The notes under the pieces were generated by a model, which was given only the letters and a program-made list of their open reading frames with translations, was not told the DNA's origin and did no database searches. Of a DNA stretch of 64,000 nt, positions 1 to 10,587 are shown piece by piece. Within the stretch, counting starts at the first letter, position 1, and each line of letters starts with the position of its first letter. The position numbers and the translations under genes are program-made. This DNA comes from Atriophallophorus winterbourni (taxonomy: Eukaryota; Platyhelminthes; Trematoda; Plagiorchiida; Microphallidae). The stretch covers positions 21,520 to 85,519 of the forward strand of contig JACCGJ010001410.1 of NCBI GenBank assembly GCA_013407085.1. The letters are read 5' to 3'.

Positions 1-19
1 TAAAATGCAATGCTCAGCC

Positions 20-2060
20 TCACACTGCAAATGAGATATATCCATAACCGGAAGACTGGATCCAATAACTCAGCTCCGGCTTTTTCGGCGATTCCAATCT
101 CTAAAGGTGCAAATCCTTCAAAGGAAATACATTAATAATGCTGTCAAACGATGAAATTTGGCATAAATTCGACCTAAAGAACGTATGTTTTGGAAAGGAA
201 AATGTGTATCAAAACTTACTGAATAAAACTATTCACATTGTTATGATTAAAATCAGATTGCATCGTTTGGTCATAGCATCCAAACTTCAAATTCAATACG
301 TCCGTCGAAAAACCCCAGAATGAAAAATATTGTCAAATCTCATGGTTGTCGTTTGATATTAGCGACCCCAACCTCACCATTGCTCAGTCCATTACGGGGA
401 TCCATTACGCACTGCGCTTTCGCCATAGACTTGATTTATTTTATGAATCTCGCTCCGTCAAACGCTCCCATGACTTTTCAAGATTTGTGTACATTTCACA
501 GGTATTATTCAATGTGGCCGGTTCTGTGAAGTGTCAGACAGTAACTTTTACAGTCTACTGAAGAATTAGGGAGACCCAAACCACTGGAATTTCATCCTCT
601 CGTTAGAGAACAGATCCATCCTCACTGCGCCAAGTGACCAGATGTCCAACATACGATCGTACGGTTTGCTGGTCAAACGTCTCGGGTGCCATGTACTCGA
701 GTGTAGTTAGTCTTTGTGGGTTCACCTGGTCGGATATTTTTGGTCAAAACGAAATTACATCACAGAAATGAAATGCGTCATTATTTACACATCTTAGACA
801 TCGTCAAATGTTCTTCTTCAAACATGAATGTATACAAATCCAAAGTGATTATAGATTTACGCAAATTCTTGTGTGATGTAGCTTGTGCGATTAATTCCGT
901 TATGTTCTTTTCGTTGGATTCATGAATCCTAAGATGCGTTATAGTTTATTTGGTTAAACCTTTGTGGGATTTTCTGGCCACTTTGATCCCATAAATTTAT
1001 CGATACATATTTTCCAATCAGCATAGAGAAATATAATCTTAGTGCACTTGGTAATTCACTACACACTCACCGATTTGACTTATCCGAATGATGTTTGTGA
1101 TTAATAATACTTTCGGCTTCGTATCGCGATAGATGACATATAGCGTGTAAATCTACCAGAGGGACTCAACCACAGATGAGTCCGTGTCATGGTCTCATCA
1201 AATATTCCTCTATAGTTGAAAAACAAGTACAAATCGCACGACGAAATGAAACGCATAGGAAAGGATTACCAATGCAATGACTCGCGTATTCCGATGTAAT
1301 GAACATATAGATCCACTTGTGCAAGCTTCCAAAATCATGTAAACATACTTTCTGTCTTTAAACGTTTCGTATTAACTGCATCTGAGTTAGAAATATGCTT
1401 TGGATTGATGTGATCGATCATGCGATTGATATGTGAAATATTAATAATAATTTCTTACAATCTGATAAAACGTTTCCACTGCACAAATAGTGTGATTCAC
1501 CAATAATTATTTTGTAAATCGTTGTATCTTATATTGCGAAAGCATTCAAAACACAGCATTTTGAGTTTTCGTTATGATAACTCAAATTATATTGTTGATT
1601 TTACCTTCTAAAATATAAGGACAGCCGAAATACAATTGCAAAGTTAATCTAAGTTGCAAATTTACTCACCGACAGATGAAAGGGTTCTTTATTTGCAAAG
1701 GTATCTGGCGCTTTTCACAGACCCGATTCTGCAGACGTCGATTTACGATGAAGCATTTCTTCATCACTTTCAACGCAAATCTACGCGTCGGGTTCTGTTT
1801 CTACTTTAGCTTTGAAACACAATTTTGAAATTATCTCTGTCGATAGAAGTTAATATTTCCCGCAGTTTATTCTCGCCAGTAAAAACTGCATTTATGCTAA
1901 AATACTTCCTTTTTGACTTAATATTGTAATCGTTAAAACCAGCAGTAGCCGTTCGAACCAGATTGATTCTATTTATCATTAATTTAACACACGATCCGAT
2001 GTTTGAATTTACCAAATTAATATTTCCGTAGTCTCGGCTTCCTAGTGTTTTCATGCGTTC
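20..2060 (-). pseudogene. PKG-like protein kinase domain, copy A (degenerate)
   Basis: Read on the minus strand, pieces of one AGC-type kinase catalytic domain occur in order. An N-lobe segment lies at about 2054-1670 and ends in a GTGAGT donor. A 90-nt hinge exon (1375-1286; YETFKDRKYVYMILEAC) starts with an in-frame TAA. The catalytic-loop exon (1209-1071) reads IYRDTKPK only after frameshifts. At 720-580 EYMAPE and KPYDRMLDIWSLGAV are joined by a one-base frameshift. A subdomain XI piece at about 500-340 reads CVMDPRNGLSNGEVGVANIK and then has TGA where PKGs have Trp. FEGF near 110 may start the last exon. Several independent disablements make it a pseudogene. The IYRD-KPEN signature points to the cGMP-dependent kinase family; that is inference. 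Confidence 0.72.
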
Positions 2061-2171
2061 GAAGTTGAAAATGGTCGACTTTTCCCACGAAAATATTTTC
2101 ATTTCGACGTTCAACATAGTTGACCTTGCTCACATAATCTATCTCGCAAGTAGCGCGACAGGTTTAAGGGA

Positions 2172-3035
2172 ATGTCGCGCATTTGTGATAATTGTGAGAT
2201 GGAAACCTTAAGCGACGTCAACAATGTGGAATATGGGATGGAAAATATTTCAAGATTTATCGACAGAGATAATTTCAAAATTGTTTTTAAGGTGAAGTGG
2301 AAAGAGAACCCGACGCGTAGATTTGCGTTGAAAGTGATGAAGAAACGCTTCATCGTTAATCGATGCCTGCAGAATCGGGTCTGTGAAGAGCGCAACATAC
2401 TTTTGCAAATGAAGAAACCTTTCATAATTCGGTGAGTCAAATAGCCACTTACATTAACTTTGTGATTGAATTTAGGATAGTCTTTATATTTCAGAACTTA
2501 ATATCAACAAAATATTTCGAGTTATCACAACGGAATCTCGAAATGCTGCAGTTCAGATGCTTTCACAAACTAAGCTACAACGATTTAAAAAATATTTCTT
2601 CAGCGATCACACTTTTTGTGTAGTGAAAACTATTAATCAGATTTTTAAAGAAATATTATTGAAATATCAAATATCTATCGCATGATCAATCTCATCAAAC
2701 TCAAGCTTATTTCTATCTCTCATCCAGTTTATACGAAACGTTCAAAGACAGAAAGTACGTTTATATGGTATTGGAGGCTTGCACGAATGGATCAATATGG
2801 TCACTACACCGGAATACGTGAGTCTTCGCATTTACAGTCCTTTCTTTCGCGTTTGATTTCGCAATGCAATTTGAACTTGTTCTTCAACTTCAGCGGACCA
2901 TTCGATGAGAACATGACACGATTCAGGATCGCATCGGTGGTTGAAGTCCTCGCGTATATTCATCTGCGAGGTGTTATCTATCGCGACGTGAAACCGGAGA
3001 ACTTGTTGGTAACATCATCCGGATATGTTAAATCG
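2172..3035 (+). pseudogene. PKG-like protein kinase domain, copy B (N-lobe to catalytic loop)
   Basis: Three exons fit together in phase. Exon 1 (2172-2431) carries the VAIK-like lysine in FALKVMKKRFIV and ends at GTGAGT. Exon 2 (2728-2817) encodes LYETFKDRKYVYMVLEAC. Exon 3 (2894 to about 3035) encodes FDENMTRFRIASVVEVLAYIH and GVIYRDVKPENLLVTSSGYVK, the catalytic loop of PKG-type kinases. No glycine-rich loop is evident. The donor that ends the matching exon in copy A (AAATCG then GTGAGT) is AAATCG then CATACT here, and I find no plus-strand DFG, APE or C-lobe exon downstream. It lies head-to-head with copy A, about 110 bp apart. It may be a truncated gene or a young pseudogene. Confidence 0.68.
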
Positions 3036-3889
3036 CATACTGTTCTGATTATGAATGCACGTAGATAATATTTCAACATTCTGATTGAAAAATATTTATC
3101 AATTAATTTAAATCAGAGGTATGAGAACTACTCGAAATATAACGAAATAAAAATGACGCATCATTGGATTCATGGATAGTTAATGACGCACCTTGTTCCT
3201 GCGATGTGATTTCGTTTTGACCAATCAACTCCGACTAGGTGAACCAACCAACATAAACTGTAATTTCCACAAGATAGCTGTAAACGAATAGTGGTAGAAA
3301 GGAATGAAGAAAATTATTCAGATATAATGAGATACACGCGTTGATCGATAATCCTAAAGAAATATGGAAATTGTGACTTGACTTGATATACAAGATACGT
3401 ATATCCAAATTTTCTAAAGATTTAAATAATGGTTAATGACCATTAAACAGACGGTTATCGTGAAAGGCATTCCGAATACTAATTGTGAAAGGCGTCCAGA
3501 ATAAAATCGACAAATCGGTATATTAATGTTCAGTGTTGACCAATGAATCATGCCTATCGGAACTTGGATGCCCGAACCATTCACGCCAATAACACACCTC
3601 TTGACATGAACAGCAATTTTAATGTCTGATGTTGAGAACCTTTCTAGCGAAATTGATCGAAATCGATTTAAGATAATGAAAGTGATAAACGTGGTAGAGT
3701 TGAGAAACGATTATCTTCAGATCAGATTTGTTGAACGATGAATTTGAAAAAAATAACAATCCCTTCCATCAACTCGTCTATCAATCATTTAAATTGAACC
3801 GTTAGACTATATCATGCGAAGATAACATCTGAACACTTGTATCGTAAAGTCACCCTAAACGGGAAAAAGCGACGAGACTCACAGATTTC

Positions 3890-4215
3890 GTTTGACAACA
3901 GTGACCAACTCCTCACCATGGCCATGTCAAACATGGCGATCGCTTTTGCAGAGATTTCATCAGTTAGGGTTCACCTCTCGAAACGTTGCTCCATCAAACG
4001 CTGTCAATGCCATTGTACGATTCACTCATATGTTGCAACCAACTGTCAATGTGACCAGTACTATGAAATATCGCAAAATGACGTTTTAAACTCCACCCAT
4101 GATAGACGTAAACACCAAAAATGCTTTGTTCACTCACTCGTTGGACGGCAGCTTCATTGTGAGTACTCCAAATGGTCAGAACTCCATCAAACGGTCATGT
4201 GGTATGTGATGGTGA
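3890..4215 (-). pseudogene. PKG-like kinase C-lobe fragments, copy C
   Basis: On the minus strand around 4195-4150 the sequence reads PFDGVLTIWS, aligning with PYDRMLDIWS of copy A. The stretch about 4060-3890 aligns at the DNA level with the subdomain XI exon of copy A at 340-500 (for example GTCAAACGA near 3890 and TCAAACGAC near 350). It is more decayed than copy A and has stops in every kinase-like frame. A 174-codon opposite-strand ORF spans it (3837-4361) but resembles nothing I know. Confidence 0.42.
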
Positions 4216-4369
4216 ACCATGACATGCTCTCATCGAATCGTCAACCGAAATTGAAGAACAATTTTAAAGTTCATATGAACTACAGCATCGAAGGAAACAC
4301 AATGCAAACCGCTGGCCAATTCAATGAAAATAATGAGTTATGGAGTCAAATTGAGCTGTGATCGCGAAT

Positions 4370-5200
4370 CATATATCGATTAATCGTAGCAATGTTCACA
4401 AGAATAAATGATGATGTCGAATGGGCGCGAAATTATTATCGATTAATCAATTTTGCCATGAAGAATGTTTGTGAAATTTAATGTCGCAAATCGGCAAGTC
4501 GAACTCGGAACAGTTATACTAACTAAATTTCGTCAAATAGATATTGTTTAACTGGGTGTTGATGTTTCGCAATATACGACGTAATAGATCATGTTCTATC
4601 ACATAATATCCATGGTTAACTAATTGGTTTGGCATGTCTGATGGTTTTCTATAAAAGAGAATGATCATATTAAAGTTTTATTTTTAAGCCATTCGGTGGA
4701 TAAGACATGCACCGCCGACCTGTGCAATGAGATGTTACCTTGGGCTGATCCCATGTACGTAAACACTCATCATTTTTATACTTGGACATCAAATGACCTG
4801 TTACCAAAGCGTTGTAAAAATTGTGTGGTGGACATATATCAAGGTCAACCGTAGAGTGCAGGCGCTGGTACGAAACTGAATCCAAAAACCTCTTAGTTAA
4901 GTGTCGTTTTTAAACGATTAAGAAACGTGCATTCTTACAAGAGCATCAAATGTTCTATTGACAAGCACTTGAAACGTTTTGCGCGGTAGACATATATATT
5001 GGTTAAAAGTAAATGGAAGCTCATTGATACGTAACTGTATGCATTATCCTAACGTAGTTGTTGTTTGAAAAAGATTTGGAAACGTGCTATCAAAGATTGT
5101 CGAAAATCGCGAAAAACATTTATTTCGTCGAAGCTTTCACACATACTAGACGGTGACATGTTTATTGTTGAAGTCAAAAGCTTACTCTGATACCTATATA
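4370..5200. other. Stretch with no recognised gene
   Basis: AT-rich sequence. A 71-codon minus-strand ORF at 4670-4885 has no family resemblance I can name. No repeat unit seen elsewhere in the window falls here. Confidence 0.4.
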
Positions 5201-5202
5201 TA

Positions 5203-5245
5203 AGTGCCCGATGACGGCATACAGCCAGAAACCGGTAATGGTTCG
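5203..5245 (+). ncRNA. Hammerhead-ribozyme-like motif, Penelope type (decayed copy)
   Basis: CCGATGA (5208-5214), a GGC/GCC stem with ATACA loop (5216-5226), GAAA (5228-5231), then a short ACCGGT palindrome and an A at 5237. This is the order of a minimal type I hammerhead: core box 1, stem II, GAAA, very short stem III, NUH cleavage site. Position 4 of the core is C instead of U, stem II is closed by a C-A mismatch, and the outer stem I is weak. Minimal hammerheads of this form are known from Penelope-like elements. A second copy at 23.8 kb has the intact CTGATGA. Confidence 0.35.
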
Positions 5246-5384
5246 TAAAGGATGGAAAACCCTAATCTCAAGCCTCAACTGCCTATTGAATATATCCAAT
5301 CATATAAATGGCTTTAGAAAATTAACTTCAATGGACCCTACAGAGCTGGAGCCCTGTTATACAATTCAAACATATAAACAACAA

Positions 5385-7730
5385 GCTTAGTAGCTCTCCG
5401 GTATATGCGATTCAGAAGTAAGGTTTCTTTTTGGAGCCATGGTGTTCACTCTTGTGCGGTATAGTCTTGAACCGCGTGTATATATGTGTTCATCATGATA
5501 GAAAAACACCCCGGGGAAAAACATCCAAATATCCGCCGTAATATGTCGTGCAGCCGAGACGCGCTTTTGTAAACCGCTTCGCATCGTGGACGATTTTTCA
5601 AACTACCGCAAATACAGACACCCAGGTCCTTTTCTTCTTCAGTGTACTCCAGATTTCTGTCGCCGAGCTTGTATTGGTAGGAAAAGCCAAGGTTACGAAC
5701 GATCTGAATGATCTTCGAATTTCGCTTATTCAATGGCAGTTTTACAAAGCATTCAAATCGTTTTGCAGCAAAATACAATTATCAGCATTGCTGATTCGCC
5801 TCCATACTTTTATATCGTCAGCCAAACAATATTATATTACTGTTATTTGTTATTGGTTTATTGTTCATATGGACTGGGAACAGTATTGGTCCAAGCACTG
5901 AGCCTTATGAAACACCGCAAGTGGCATCGATTGTCTTCGATAATAGGCCGTCCACACGAACTCTGATTTGTCTGTTGCTGAGGTAATCACATGTGAATTC
6001 AAATAATCTTCCAACAATACCATGTTTCTTTAGCTTGTTCAACAGTGAATTATGATCAACGTTATCGAAATCTTTAGAAATGTCCGGGTAACACGCATGA
6101 TTACAGCCCTCCGCATCGACAATCCTCGTCCAATCGTCTAAGCTTGTCAGCAAATTTGTTCGACAAGAGCGATTTCTGCGAAATCCATGTTGAGCAACTG
6201 CCAAACGTTGGTTCGTTTCCACATGTCGCATTATTTCTGAGGTTTTTATTCGCTCAAAGAATTTTGATACCGAAGACAGCAATGTAACCGGCCTGTAATT
6301 TTTAACTTCAGAACGGCAACCACATTTGTAAATGCGTATTATTCGTCCCAGTTTCCAGTCTGTTGGTACCACGCCAGCTTGGAGCAAATGATCAAACATG
6401 CAGGATATGGTTCAGATAGCTCTGAACGACAGGTTTTCAGCAGCTTCGGAGTTATCTCGTCTGGTCCTGGAGATATTCTTTCGTTTAAGTTTCGTTAGTA
6501 CTGAGCTACAACCAGCGAAGTAATCCATACCTCACTCAAGGTCAGTAGGTCAAGTCGAATGATTCGTTCCTGATTAGGCTCCGTGGATTTCGTCGCAAAA
6601 CCCCGGCATAAAAGTCTGCTAACAGGGCAGCGGTTGAATAATGTATTTTGTGAAGTCGGACGAAGTTTTTAGGGCAAAGACTCCTGGTTTGATATTCGTT
6701 CTATTGTTTACGATTCTATATAAGTTCTTCGGATTCTGGTGCATCTGAGAAATTAATTGTGATTGGAAAGATTGTTTATCATCTCGAATAAAGCTGATAA
6801 CTTTGTTTCGCAGTCGTGTAAATTGTGCCAAAGAATCAACTGTGTTGGTAGCCTTGTGAAACTCCCATATCATTGCCCTTTGTTTCATCCACTTTTTAGT
6901 CCTGCGTCGTAGTAAAAATTTATTATGTTGAGACGTTTTCTTTAAAGCAAACATTGAATGTTTCGCCAATATAGTTTTCATGTGCTGTATGAGGGAGCGC
7001 CAATGACTATCCAGTTGTGCGAAACTGTTGCTTCGTAACTTGGCACACAGAGCACGGTAGTTCACCCTTCTGACGCATTTCGTTCCGTCGCTGTTGCACC
7101 TAGCGCTACAAACGTACTAAATTCTAGGACAACGTGATCGCTTCGTCCGATTGGCGGTTTATAAACGATATTCTCTACAGCTCTCCAAGGTAGACAGCAG
7201 GTCTGATTCTATCATACGAGTAAATCCAAAAACGTGGTTATAAAGGGGTGCGTTATCCAAGACGGCTCAAAGTTCATATTCAAGTGTCTCTGATGAATGA
7301 TCATCCCGGTTATAGAGCTGGAGAATGTTGAAATCCCCCATTATCAATATTTGAGTATTGTCACGCGTTGTTACATAGCGCAAAGCGTTAATCAGTTTAG
7401 GTCGAGAGTTGCTGTTGGAGAACGATAGATCACTCCAATAATGCAATGGTCTCCTGAAGTAAAAGTCAGAGCGCACCAAAGTGTCAGTTATATCAAGGGT
7501 CAGGTCTTTCATAACTTTACAGATAAACGATTGCTTGAATTAGAGTGCTGCTCCTCCGCCATCACCTAAACGGTCACGCCGGAATAGAAACATGCTGGGC
7601 AAAGAGAGTTCATTATCGGAAAATGAGGCATCGAACCACGTCTCTGTTATTGCAACTATGTCTGGTGCCGTTACATTACAAATCTCGGACAATTCGATTA
7701 ATTTGTTAAAAATGTGTATCATGCTGTTAC
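5385..7730 (-). mobile_element. CR1-like LINE, endonuclease plus reverse transcriptase, degenerate
   Basis: Minus-strand pieces follow LINE order. APE-type endonuclease motifs AITETWFD (about 7640) and MGDFN (about 7340) come first. The basic endonuclease-RT linker follows at 7065-6619. RT block PTDWKLGRIIRIYK, NYRPVTLLSSVSK and QHGFRRNRSCRTNLL lie at 6399-5905 with DISKDFDNVDHN (normally KAFD). The thumb and C-terminal part has EEKDLGV and MMNTYIHAVQDY at 5778-5387. Frames change several times and the YADD block is lost between 5905 and 5780. The C-terminal end is truncated at about 5385. This is the same family as the fragment beside the 1000-N gap. Confidence 0.85.
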
Positions 7731-8541
7731 ACCAATGCTCAGAGCTTTCTGGGCAAGTTCACTGAACTGTATTCCCGTGCGACCGTGGCGTCTTGGGATT
7801 TGATTGCAGTGACAGAAACCTGGTTGTGTAATTCTATACACGACTCTGAACTCAAAATCCCTCACATGGTGATTTACAGAAAAGATTTAGCAAAAAAGGT
7901 GTGATGGTATCAACCTCTACTTACGTGAAAGCATCAATTGTACTGTAATTTCTCCCCTGAACTAGATGTCCAAAATATATTGTTTTGGCCTATTTACTTG
8001 CATGATAAACGTAAGTGCCTCTTAGCATTAATTTATGGCCCCCTTCTTTATCATCTACCGCTGACACTGTTCTATCTAATGCAATACGTTTTGCGTTGAA
8101 GCTCACATACTCACATTCGCTCCTCCTCGGTGATTTTAATGTACCGACACTTGCAACACACATTACAGGTGACGATTCATTCAAAAACCTTCTTCAAGTA
8201 ATAATGACTTGCACCCCACTTTACGATCATGTGCAACAACCACCGCGATTTCGATTAGAACAAACATGGACCTCATACTCACAAGCGAAGAATCCATGAT
8301 CGAAAAATCTGTATTTTATACAGCTCCACTCGGTTTGAAGGATCATATTGTCATGGCATTCGATTATATTTATCAATACGAGCCAGTAGGGAATATTCAA
8401 CGAACATATACAACTGTTAACTATGACTTGCTTCGAGCTCTTATTACTGTCAAACGATGGGGTTTCTTTGAACTCACATCAGCTCAGGAAATATGGGAAA
8501 CTTTTTTCAACCAAATCCGTATCATCATTGATTTGTCATAA
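7727..8541 (+). mobile_element. CR1-like LINE endonuclease fragment
   Basis: Plus-strand reading, interrupted by frameshifts: LIAVTETW near 7800, then LLLGDFN at about 8118-8140 (the GDFN motif of APE-type endonucleases), followed by a C-terminal endonuclease part that includes LKDHIVMAFDY at about 8330-8360 in place of the usual SDH-containing motif. It abuts the previous LINE, which runs in the opposite direction, so the two face each other at about 7.73 kb. No RT domain follows. Confidence 0.68.
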
Positions 8542-8837
8542 AACCTGAAACTAATAAGCAACAAGCAGCATCCGAAAAAGCCTCTTAGTAGCAATATGCG
8601 GTAATGATCTGTAAACGTTACAAGTCCCGATATAAGTACTTGGTCGATCCGTAACGACTAATTTGGTGCAACTACATCTTATTACGATATAAGTGTGTCT
8701 GTCTTATTCGAAATGATAGAAAACATTACCAAATCAATCTAGCGAAATATTTGTTATGAATCCCAAAGTATTTTACAACCACGTGAAAAAACATCCAGTG
8801 TTAAAATGGGAATACCGCCACTGGATTCTCCTATTGG

Positions 8838-9595
8838 CATTGTTGTTGGCCACCTTCGGTGGTTGTCGACCACGGATGTACATCACAATCGCATGATTTT
8901 TCATGTTCAACAGATTTTCGAATGACTAAACAGTCCGATTCAGGAGGAACCATCTCTCCCGCAGCGCTTGCAACGACAGGCAGAACTTGGCCGATGGGCG
9001 TTAGTTGCACGCCGGCGGCGTGATCTGTCTTCAGCAGCCAAGAGCTGTATCTGCTCCTCCTCAGCTTGCAGACGACGCTTTACACAATGTCTTCAATGTG
9101 AGCGGTCAAGAGCAAGTTCTTCCCAACTCGCGGCGTCAATGCCTAGAGCTTTCATATCTCTTTTGCAAACGTCTTTGTACCGCAAGTACGGTCTGACCAA
9201 TGGTCGATTTCCTGATTGCAACTCACCATAGAGTAGATCTTTCGGAATACGACTATTTTCCTTTCTGTAGACGTGGCCAAGCCACCGCAGGCGGGGCTGT
9301 CGTAGTACGGTGAGCATGCTCTGTTAACCAGCTTTTGAAAGTACTTCAGCATTCGTCAGTTTGTCCATCGACGATATGTTCAAGATACGACGGATGCTTC
9401 GTAGATGGAAAACATACAGCTTCCGTTCGCGTCTTGCGTGGGTGGTCCAGGTTTCACTCCCGTACAGTAAAGCATTTAGTACGCACGCGCTGTATACCAT
9501 CATCTTTGTCTTTACAGTCAACTTGCGATTACCCCATACACATGTATAACAAGCTAATATATTACGGTGCTCACAATTCCAGCGTTGCAAGTCAT
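8838..9595 (-). mobile_element. RTE-like LINE, 3' end
   Basis: The minus strand encodes the C-terminal part of an RTE-type RT protein: GNRKLTVKTKMMVYSACV, LYGSETWTTHARRERKL, RSIRRILNI, RWLGHVYRKENSRIPKDLLYG and WEELALDRSHW, with frameshifts. The same family is present more completely on the plus strand at 44.63-45.78 kb, including a C-terminal zinc-finger region. The 3' end shares GGTGGCCAACAACAAT-like sequence with that copy. It is 5' truncated, as is usual for LINEs. Confidence 0.78.
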
Positions 9596-9613
9596 GGAGA
9601 ATTACAACATTAA

Positions 9614-9858
9614 TTAAAATTTGTCGGCCGCAGCGCCGAGGGAGATTTCAATTCCATCGAGCATTTTTACCGCATGTGGTTCAGCCTTAGCGATTTCAAC
9701 TGCCTCAGCATGCAGGCGTCTAATAAAAGGCTAAATGCTAGGTCGCAGTACATCAAGCTTGTCAAAATTCATAGTGTGGCCGGTGTCAAATAAATGTTCA
9801 GCTACTGCTGAATCCTTGATTGATTCCCGATATGCCATTTGATCCTGTTAACATTTCA
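9614..9858 (-). mobile_element. Penelope-like element, GIY-YIG endonuclease C-terminal fragment
   Basis: The minus strand reads MAYRESIKDSAVAEHL, then FDTGHTMNFDKLDVL, one TAG, then RRLHAEAVEIAKAEP and ending KMLDGIEISLG before a TAA. The spacing of SA-A-H, GH-F, VL, R---EA-EI and the terminal D-G--IS matches the C-terminal half of the GIY-YIG endonuclease that Penelope-like elements carry after their RT. The catalytic GIY/YIG residues lie upstream and are absent. It joins the RTE fragment at about 9.6 kb. A Penelope source in this genome makes the hammerhead-like motifs at 5.2 and 23.8 kb easier to accept. Confidence 0.62.
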
Positions 9859-9905
9859 TGTGCGCTTCTTACACTCTGTATGAATTTCCTTGGCAGTCTA
9901 TCAAA

Positions 9906-10587
9906 TGCACACACTGCAGCAACACTTACGCAAGATTTTATTGACAATTAGTAGAGGTGTCTAAATGTAACTTGTTATTAAGTTTCACCAAGATCGAACG
10001 AAGAGTGGCCCAACATTGCTCTACCCGATAACTTTTAAGTTTATTTGCATGATGGTGGTTACTTTATCTTTAAGCCTTTCTACCTAAAAGATGATAACAC
10101 TTGTTTCTTATTCTATCGGATGGAAGTGTCATGTCACATCTCTTTCGCATTGTTTGACTGTGGAGTCCTGACTGATATAACCCAACCTTGGTGAAATAAT
10201 ATTTTGATTCGAACGACTTCGGCTATAATCAAAGCCGACTATAAGAAACGGCACTTAAAATGATATTTATCGAGTCATACCTATGTTATCCAGTTATAAA
10301 TGTAATGAAATTTACCAAGTAAACCAGATTATCGTACTCGATCAGCGCTGTAGCTGTAGTCTTTGTCAATGTGGGCCAAGTTACGATTTTTATCCAAATC
10401 ATACACATCAGCTTCATCAACATTACAGCCAGCATCCACCCACTTTCATTGAGCTCCGAAATGAAAACAGATTTATAATCAAATATTTATCACCAGTAAG
10501 TTGTTTCAAGTCAAATTAGAATAATGAAAGCTGTGCAAAATCCATTCAATCAGAGGGTCAAAAAATTGCCACAGTCCGTCCAGCCGA
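9906..10587. other. Stretch with no recognised gene
   Basis: A 78-codon plus-strand ORF (10283-10519) with Cys and His residues (RCSCSLCQCG) has no recognisable domain. This may be the 3' flank of the minus-strand gene ending at 10588. Confidence 0.35.

Noticed and set aside
3837..4361. 174-codon plus-strand ORF
   Set aside because: It starts at a non-ATG codon, has no domain, and overlaps kinase C-lobe relics read on the other strand; an accidental open frame is likely.
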